A stretch of DNA of 64,000 nucleotides from Hanleya hanleyi (lineage: Eukaryota > Mollusca > Polyplacophora > Lepidopleurida > Hanleyidae): contig JAVTVY010017183.1 of assembly GCA_036873755.1 (NCBI GenBank), forward strand, positions 1 to 64,000, written 5' to 3'. Below the pieces are notes generated by a model that was given only the letters and a program-made list of their open reading frames with translations, was not told the DNA's origin and made no database searches. The translations under genes were made by a program, and so were the position numbers. Below are positions 56,961-64,000 of this stretch, piece after piece (the stretch's first letter is position 1; each line of letters opens with the position of its first letter).

Positions 56961-56969
56961 AACACTGTA

Positions 56970-57131
56970 CACTGTCAGAAGGATTGGGTCAAATTGACCA
57001 GGTATTTTGGGGTATAGATGTGATGGACCCAAATACATTGAGTCAAATTTCATTTTGAACCGAACATTTTGGGTCATTTTGACCTAACTATTTTGGGTAC
57101 GTCACGTCTATTGCCAAAACTTCTGACAGTG
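56970..57131. mobile_element. 162-bp MITE with TA flanks
   Basis: The ends CACTGTCAGAAG and CTTCTGACAGTG are perfect 12-bp inverted repeats flanked by TA on both sides (56968, 57132). The interior has GGGTCAAATTGACC-type and TTTTGGGTCA words in both orientations. The terminal sequence resembles that of the 354-bp element at 31.76 kb (CACTCTCAGAA), suggesting one transposase system. No ORF. Confidence 0.85.
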
Positions 57132-57636
57132 TATGTTGATTCATAATAATACAATGCAAAAGTCGCCGATATTTGCAGGAGAGTCTTATCGCGCTTATTC
57201 TGCAGTTTTCTCCAGAACGATGTTTTGCCGTGGAAACGAAGTGAGGCCAGATCAATTTTATACGTAGTTTCACATATCTAGTTCTATGTTGCCTTTTCTG
57301 TTGCAGTGCATAATTTAGATAATTCCATATAAAAAAGTACACCGAATGACCAGAAGGACAAAATTGTTGTAAATTTTACATACTTCCAATCGATCAATAG
57401 TGCTCAACATTATGTTGTTTTATTCCTATGCATGAACATGTTCTTCCTTCGGCCATTGTGTGCAACTTCAACTATTTCTTCAATACTCAAACTATTATTT
57501 TCTTTTCAAATGCACGTAATGACGATTGACTTAGTTTCGGAAGTAGCTAAATAATGGGACGGAAATTCTTGAAATAATGGGATTAGCTCAACATTTAAGG
57601 CATTGACATAGATTTCCTATCAAAAGTCATCAACTC
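57132..57636. other. Stretch with nothing recognised
   Basis: No recognisable feature apart from short unconserved frames. Confidence 0.4.
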
Positions 57637-58420
57637 GTGTACGGCATTTCACCAGGGGACATCGGTTCTCGTCAGATACCTGAAACCTGGGGCCGATTTC
57701 ATGAAACCTCACTTGACTTTTTCAAGGGCGATTTTCGCACTTGACCAAGTGCACTTTAAAAAATTCTCAAGTTGTGTTTCACTAAAAGATTTTTGGCGGC
57801 ACCTGGTCAAGTGATGTTTGAAGTGACCTTTTTGGAACGCATTTGTGTGGTTTGCTAATAAATAGTACCCCCGCAGAATTAGGAGTATGTTTAAAATACT
57901 TGATGCGCAAGAGTCGATCGATAGAATTTCAGGTGTCAAATAAATATGTCTGTGCCATTTTCGTATCTATGAGATGAAGAACAATGCCCATACGTGCATT
58001 GTGATGCATGCGTACATGAGAAAACTTATGTTTCGACACCATCTCCCTTCATGTTGGCCATTTCAAGTACGTTTTTATTTCAAGTGCGGTTTTCAAGGGA
58101 CCACACTTGAACTTTCAACCACACTTGAACTCAAGTGCGATTTCAGTTTCAAGTGAACTTCCATGAGAAGCAAAAACTCAAGTCAATGGAGGTTTTCAGG
58201 TGCACTTGAACTTTCAAGTGCGAAAATTGCCTCAGGTGAGGTTTCATGAAATCGGCCGCTGGTCAATACTTGGTTGGGTGACCGGGTGCTGTACTGGCTG
58301 AGTTGATCCAGGATAATAGGAACTGAGGGCATTCTTGTGTCCTGGCACATGTAAGCACCGTCATGATATGACTGACAAATTGTTGAAAATGACAAATTCT
58401 ATCACTCACTCACTTATGCC
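57637..58420 (+). mobile_element. 5S rRNA-derived SINE, split by a MITE
   Basis: GTGTACGGCATTTCACCAGG and CGGTTCTCGTCAGATACC (57637-57690) match the 5' half of 5S rRNA, and CTGGTCAATACTTGGTTGGG then TGACCGGGTGCTGTAC (58259-58292) match its 3' half, as in SINE3-type elements that use 5S as promoter. A body with GTTGATCCAGGATAATAGG and a tail ending GACAAATTCTATCACTCACTCACT (58390-58415) follow. The 5S head is interrupted by 567 bp of inverted-repeat element. The ACTC tail is a form I associate with gastropod SINEs. Confidence 0.8.
57691..58257. mobile_element. 567-bp MITE with long inverted repeats
   Basis: GGCCGATTTCATGAAACCTC (57691) is mirrored by GAGGTTTCATGAAATCGGCC (to 58257). The similarity extends about 60 bp inward through CGATTTTCGCACTTGA / TCAAGTGCGAAAATTG. 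The interior is rich in CACTTGA and TCAAGTG in both orientations (more than a dozen). Removing it rejoins the 5S-derived sequence near GG/CTGGTCA. No coding capacity; target duplication unresolved. Confidence 0.9.
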
Positions 58421-61400
58421 TAGCAGACAAGGTTAGAAGAAATGTGAATCAACACTTCCGTCAGCATGACCTAAAGTGTCCTATAAATATCCCAAACAAT
58501 CAAACTCATTTTTGAACAGAAATGTTGCCATTCTCTCCCAACAGACGCGGGATATTCATTATATTTAACGTATATGTTTTGCTAAAGTGGACAAAACCGA
58601 GTCCATGGTCGTGACAAGTTATTTGTCGGATAAGAGGTTTGTATTCAATCATAAGCTGCTAAATCTCCATATAAGTGCAGTTACAGGTATACTCTAAAAG
58701 CCAATTCGTTGGAAAATAGAAAATCAACTGTTTGCAATGATGTAGGAGAGACAGCAAGTTTGTAACTGCTCCTATGGAAGCTGCATGTGACTATCAAACA
58801 TTACATGTGTCCATATAAGCCCCAAACACAGCTGGATTCCACAGACATAGGAAAACGTGTGCCATAAATGTCGTAAAAGTGTACTTACTCTCCGAAGTTT
58901 TCTACTAGAAAACTGTATGAATTTTTAATGAATCATAAACGTCTTGTCTCGTTTAATGCACGCCTTTGTAGCGTTAACCAGAAGGTCATACAAGAGCTTC
59001 ATCAAATGGTACTGGGCAGCAAATGCAGGTCATTCGCGTTCATCGATACGCATGGATATTTGACAGTAAATGCATGGATATTTGACAGTAATCATCCTGA
59101 ACGTGTTTTGGAATGCATACCTCGAAGAACATGAGCATACATTGTCCTGAACAATTTTCCATCCATGGTTCATTTAATTCGATAATAATTGGACGATCCA
59201 TGCGAACCTCATTATGCACAAAGGAAGGCAATCATATTCTTATCGGTCCAGTGGTAGCATTGTAGTTGACGGCAATATATATCATCAAAAGAGGGTAAGC
59301 AATATGACCTGTCTATCTTAAGATAGTTTTTCTTGGGTTTCCATTGATGCAATATAACGTTGATTGCATTCAGAGCTTTGATTTGATAGTTCAAATTATC
59401 CACGTCGGCAATACATATTTGCTGTTCCGCATTGGTTCTGATTGCGTGGTAGTCTGAGCTTCTCGCACAAACAGTTATATGTAATAGATTTATTCGAGGG
59501 AGCGTGGCTAATGTACAATATTTTGCGCTATACTTTCTAAATAGGCTGATCACCTTCACTGTGCAACATTTTTATTTCATATCACTGTCGGTAACTTCAA
59601 GCAATACAATCTGCTTACACTAAATTGCTGTTTTGTGGCTTTTTGATCAGCTACAAACAAAGGAACCGATACATACAATTTAAAGCTTTGTAATATCCTT
59701 ATACATATAAAGTCAAGATACTCATCATTGCACAGCCACGTCATGCAATTATATCAGCGAACGGCATGCTACCGGAAAATCTAGTAATTTTAGCCGCTAG
59801 CAGTAACTTATCTGTATATATTGACAAAACCCGGGTTATTCCTCATGAGGCTAGTATATAATTTATGTATCCTTCGCGAGAAATATAAGGCTGAGAAACA
59901 CGGTAGACAAATAATTTCTTTCCTAATATGAAGATCCACGGAATAATGAACTGGGACACAATGGTGGTACCTTGGCAGGAGGTAGAGATAACAGTCGCGG
60001 TGTCGGGGCTAATTTTCTGAATGAAAACCTTTCCCGTGTTCTTACTTTGAGCTGTCGTTAAAGTCTCATGCGCACAAATATACCCATTTCCAACCGGTAG
60101 GTTTGCAAACATCGCAGATATTTAAGCAAATAAACTAAATTTTCATCGCGTAAACAGTTTTCTCAGATAGCATGTTGACTGCATATTTTTGACTGAACCT
60201 TGAAATTCCATTAAAATCCATGATATTTCTTGGATTTAATCATAGGAAAATGATTTTATATATAAAAAATTAGATTGTCAAAATATATGATTTTTTGAAT
60301 ATGATCTGTTTTCAAGTAGTACTTCAACATCAGATTGTTATTTACGGGACTTTACCATCAACTTTTTTGCGATTGAAAGGTAACCAAAGCCCTTAAGAAT
60401 GTCGATCTCTTGATAACAACGTGATATTGTGGTAACAGGTATATATCGAGGTCAAATGTTGTTCGATGCGTTGGCGGAGGCAGACAATCGTAGAGGGAAA
60501 CGCTGCATGAACAAATAATCGACATTTGAATTTGTTCTGATTGAGTTGAAAAAGTATTTTGTCATCTGAAGTTGGAACTAAAGTTGATCTATCGAACAAA
60601 GGTCACACGGTACTATACGAAGGCCATAAATCATTATTCATTACCGCAAAAGCGATATCAGTGTCTACGCATTCCAGATAGTGAATAAAGACTGGTCCAG
60701 TACTCTTAGAAAAATCAGTTCGTAATCACAAGTAGGGCTCTTGCTCGCGCCAACTCAGATCATTCTGTTAACAACCTTATATATTTGAAGGAATATGTGA
60801 TAGGCTAACAGAAGAGTAATACCAGTAAGATGTATACAAATTTGACTTGAATGGGATATTCAGTGCCTCCTATATCATCCAAGGCCGATGATAAGCTCTC
60901 GAGAAGTTGCTGCGCCAAAACAGTTGTCTGGGTTTGAGAACCTTGTGATGGTTGGCGGCACTTTCAGCATGTGGCACTGAAACAATATAATTACAAACTT
61001 CTAGAAATACTCCTGACCTCTTTTATGAGAGTATGTGAAAAGGCGAAACCGATAAATTCGTGTGGGATCAGATATCTTGTAACCAGTGAAAAATGGTGTT
61101 CTTTTGACACCTTTTGATAGTCACATTTCTCACAACAGAGTGGAACATATAAACATAACCTAATACACAATTTGACGACAAAAAGGTCTATTTTCCACTG
61201 AAAAACTTCAAAACTGCCCTCGTAATATGGTCCCTTTCACGATTTTCAGACATATTATGTCAGAAAATACGAAAGATAGCCAACTGTGACGACTAGCATT
61301 AGCGATATTAAGCCAGACAATTTACCTGATGGATATGGAATGATCTGGCTTTCAATGCAATAAAATATTACAGAAATGATTACTACATGTAGATCTGACT

Positions 61401-62076
61401 GACATAACACACATGCTGAGAGCCGACATTTCAGAATGTCACAACGAGCTTTCCCGTAAAATTATCTTCATGAGTCTTTTAGCTATTTTATTGGAAGCCT
61501 TCCGCTCTCCTAGATCGATCCTTATTCCAATATTAAATCATTTCCCCGATTCCATTGCCAGAGTACTGAATGTAAGCAAATGCGATGGAATAAGATCCTA
61601 TAAAAGACGGTGACCTTCTAAGTAAGCGAAGCCTTCCCTGTCTAGTTCATCGTCATTCGGTAGTCTAGACGCATTCGTATCGCACTCATGTGTGCCTGGG
61701 TTTTTTTCAGGCGAGGGGACAGAGATTCATTTCAAGTCTTTTATGTCATGTATATTGACACAGGTAGACAGACTACACTGTGTACTATACATTTACTTTA
61801 TTATTTTATTAATTAGCAAATTGATTATTAAAGGTTTGATTGCTTCTGAGAAGAACAACCCCGCTACAGTTTGGACCTCCACGTCATTAGAAGGCAGATT
61901 TCCAAATTTTAGAAGGACTGTACTCCTTTATGACGTTATGAAGGCATTATGACGTTGACTGAAATTGAAACACTCGATGAGCTTTATACCTACTTGTATC
62001 TTGCATATGACGACTCCATCATAGACATTCCATCTATCGAAATTGTTTTGATTTTATGTGTGTTAACCTGTGTGCG
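58421..62076. other. Longest repeat-poor stretch; only doubtful frames
   Basis: I find no RT motif, tandem array of note or RNA gene here. Minus frames at 59212-59559 (115 residues, MKVISLFRKYSAKY) and 59843-60112 (89 residues, MFANLPVGNGYICAHETL) and plus frames at 61413-61613 and 61692-61952 have no recognised domain. The second minus frame has a somewhat coding-like composition with one hydrophobic segment. If a host exon exists in this window, this is the likeliest place, but I cannot support one. Confidence 0.4.
59050..59093 (+). repeat. 22-bp tandem duplication
   Basis: GCATGGATATTTGACAGTAA occurs at 59050 and again at 59072. Confidence 0.95.
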
Positions 62077-62080
62077 TTAA

Positions 62081-62369
62081 CCCTATCTGGCCTGGGCTTT
62101 TGGGGACCTGTCCAGGCCTGAGGGGCAGAAATGGTTCCCCTCCTAATTATTTTTCTTACCCCTTGGGCTAGGGGACAGAAACTTACCATGCTATACCCGT
62201 GGGTCAAGCTCTACCACAAAATGCAAAAACCCAAGATGGCCGCTTTGATGACGTCACAGTGACGTCATTTTTCAAGCACGTAACATTTTTCGGAGATATT
62301 GTCGTTCCGGAGATAGCGCAGAAAGTTTGGTAGGCGGGCCATTTTGGCCCCTTCTCAGGCCTGGTAGAG
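62081..62369. mobile_element. 289-bp piggyBac-type MITE
   Basis: TTAA flanks both ends (62077-62080 and 62370-62373). The termini CCCTATCTGGCCTGGG and CAGGCCTGGTAGAG are imperfect inverted repeats, and TTAA duplication with CCC-type ends is characteristic of piggyBac. The interior holds GATGACGTCACAGTGACGTCA, itself palindromic, and TGGGTCAAGCTCTACCA. No ORF. A diverged copy is at 49.80-50.36 kb. Confidence 0.8.
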
Positions 62370-62424
62370 TTAAGCCTCTTTATCCAAAATTACAGTACAA
62401 TATACAATATATATGAAATCTGAG

Positions 62425-64000
62425 AAGTATCTGAGAAGTACTGAGAAACCTCAATTCGCAAGAAGTTCTTGCAAATCTCCAGAGTAAATTCGTCATAGTC
62501 CCAGCAGACAAAGCTCCAAATAATATAATATTTATATGTAAATATTTTTGGAACATCATGATGTCTTGCCGGCATCATTGAAAACTGTTGACCGCTTCTC
62601 TCTTGCATGAAACAAGCCTATGTTTATGTATACTATGATTGTCTTTTTGAATTTGGTGCTAATACTGTTATATGAAATATGGAATAGGTCTTTGGATTAT
62701 GGACGCGGATATTCTCTAATGGACGACGGCTGAATTATGAATGACGGACTAGACGGTTGTAATATTACCAGGTGCTGGTTAAAGAAATGAGTGTAGACAT
62801 ATCATCATCAAATACGTCTACTTACTCCCAAACTTCATTCACTCTGGAAGATTTATTTAACAATCACAAAACGTTTCTCAGGGAAAGAGGTATTTGTCTT
62901 CTAACCAATCATAACGACATACCAAAAGTATACTCGACTCCCAAAATGCATAAATCACCATGCAAACTAGATTCATAGCTGGTTCTAGAAGCTACACCAC
63001 CTCATTCAACCCTATTGACGAGGGCTTTTCAGAAGGTAAAAACATTTTGGGAAAGGTGTTGCGCCACTATTTCTAAAAACTCTGGCGTTGAATGTATGTG
63101 GATATTACAAAACTCAAAATGTCTTACGGAAGAACTTGATGTTAAAGGTCACATACCGTACATACATCCACATGGGATTTCTCGACTCTCTATGCTACGA
63201 TCCCTCATCAGGACCTTAGTGACCGTCTAAGTTCATTAATAGTATCTGTGTTCAAGAAAACTGATATATTAATAGATTAATGTCGGAAGCCATAAATCAT
63301 TCTTCAGCTCTACTACATACAAAAGATATCATTCATGAGATGTTTCTTTGTTTATAGAGTTGCTTGCATTTCTCATTAAAAATATCTATGTGAAATTTGG
63401 CAACACAATATATCAGCAGCATATAGGCATTCCAATGGGTACCAATTGCGCACCCCCTGTTGGCTGACCTGTATCTGCTCTCTTATGAATATGACTATAT
63501 GCAGGCGCTTCCAAAAACCGATCGAATCAAAGCCCGCTCCCTCTCATTCACCAAACGCTATATAGACGATCTTCTCGCTGTGGACAATTTCCATATAAAT
63601 GACGCAGTCAAGGATATATATCCACCTTCACTGGATTTGAAGGAAACTACAGATAACCCTACAAGCACATCATATTTATATCTATATATCTATAAAAATG
63701 AAGCGGGCATTCTCTCTCGTCGACTTTATGACAAAAGAGATGATTACAATTTCGACATCGTAAACTATACCTTTCTGGACAGTAATAACCCAGTGGGACC
63801 TGCATATGGCGTATACATATCTCGTCCAGTAGCATTTGCTAGATCCTGTGTTAAATGTGACGATTTCAATCAACGTCACGAAACGTTTTTGCAGAAACTT
63901 ATAAAACTGGGCTATTCCATCAAGCGCCTCCACTCAAAGTTTCTCAAATTTGGCGATACATATCGCATGCTGATAGCAAAATACGAACGTAGCCTGCCAG
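62425..64000 (+). mobile_element. Best-preserved RT copy, runs off the window
   Basis: Plus-strand blocks in order: KFVIVPADKAPNN (62.48 kb); an insertion of the family's own tail (62.54-62.76); KEMSVDISSSNTSTYSQ, FTLEDLFNNHKTFLRERG, YSTPKMHKSPCKLD (62772-62978); SYTTSFNP (63.0 kb); STLYATIPHQ (63.2 kb); GIPMGTNCAP (63426-63455); RYIDDLLAV (63556-63582, catalytic YIDD intact); DIYPPSLDLKETTD; FLDSNNPVGPAYGVYISR; AFARSCVKCDDFNQ (63.84 kb). Premature stops and frameshifts are present, for example in 63.0-63.4 kb. From 63.47 kb to the edge one frame stays open. Confidence 0.85.
62541..62766 (+). mobile_element. Tail-only self-insertion with target duplication
   Basis: Between the codons for FIC(K) and YQVLVKE lies the 3' flank of the same RT family: CATCATGATGTCTTGCCGG, TTGACCGCTTCTCTCTTGCA, TATGTTTATGTATACTATG, GACGACGGCTGAATTATGA, GACGGACTAGACGGTTG. 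The borders are TGTAAATATT (62537-62546) and TGTAATATT (62758-62766), a 9-10 bp target duplication. The copy at 54.70-54.80 kb joins the same codons without it. This is what a 5'-truncated retrotransposition product looks like. Confidence 0.8.

Larger units (their letters stand above)
50470..56968. repeat. Large repeat unit copy U4 (deleted, about 6.5 kb)
   Basis: Blocks: 50.47-50.97 (matches 32.35-32.82), an unmatched 1-kb insertion 50.97-51.95, 51.96-52.20 (matches 32.82-33.05), 52.33-52.68 (33.27-33.56), 52.80-53.20 (33.64-33.93), RT pieces 53.77-55.23, and 55.99-56.96 (29.9-30.5; 42.3-43.2; 48.25-49.2). The blocks equivalent to 23.2-27.4 kb are missing. Confidence 0.65.

Noticed and set aside
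59843..60112. 89-residue minus frame with somewhat coding-like composition
   Set aside because: No recognised domain, no clear splice signals and no paralog for comparison; not enough to call a gene.

Overview
This window reads as transposon-dominated, AT-rich animal DNA. I see no convincing host protein-coding gene, no operon structure and no bacterial features. The repeat types suggest a mollusc, perhaps a gastropod: a tRNA-derived SINE, a 5S-rRNA-derived SINE ending in an ACTC-type tail, and two tandem-core elements that end in ACGG microsatellite and resemble the bivalve 'pearl' class. The species assignment is inference. Nearly all long open frames lie inside repeats or in decayed reverse transcriptases (RTs).

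Layout. (1) 0.5-2.0 kb is a partial copy of a large repeat unit that recurs further right. (2) 2.1-5.65 kb holds SINE-tail tandem repeats, a tRNA-derived SINE, and a tandem-core element with a visible TAAAA target duplication. (3) 5.65-8.4 and 11.6-13.5 kb are two direct copies of one segment. They are separated by a tRNA-like sequence (9.88 kb) and a 156-bp tandem array (10.0-11.6 kb). (4) 14.2-16.9 kb contains a large inverted repeat, two unrelated decayed LINE reverse transcriptases in opposite orientations, and a near-perfect hairpin. (5) 17.2-19.9 kb holds two minus-strand RT remnants side by side. One is a canonical Penelope-like element (PLE). The other belongs to a different, PLE-like RT family that recurs across the window.

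(6) 21.6-57.0 kb is a degenerate direct array. Four copies of a unit of up to about 11 kb keep the same block order and have the RT family at their centre; two copies are internally deleted. The RT pieces lie in both orientations, with the same inverted junction in at least two units, so the rearrangement appears older than the amplification. Small palindromic elements are nested in individual copies, and comparing copies reveals empty sites that fix insertion boundaries. (7) 57.6-58.4 kb is a 5S-derived SINE split by a 567-bp inverted-repeat element. (8) 58.4-62.1 kb is the longest stretch without recognised repeats. (9) 62.1-64.0 kb holds a TTAA-flanked small element and the best-preserved RT copy, which runs off the right edge.

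The RT copies are dead (stops, frameshifts, deletions), though several keep the catalytic YIDD-type motif. All comparisons were made by eye; no identities were computed.
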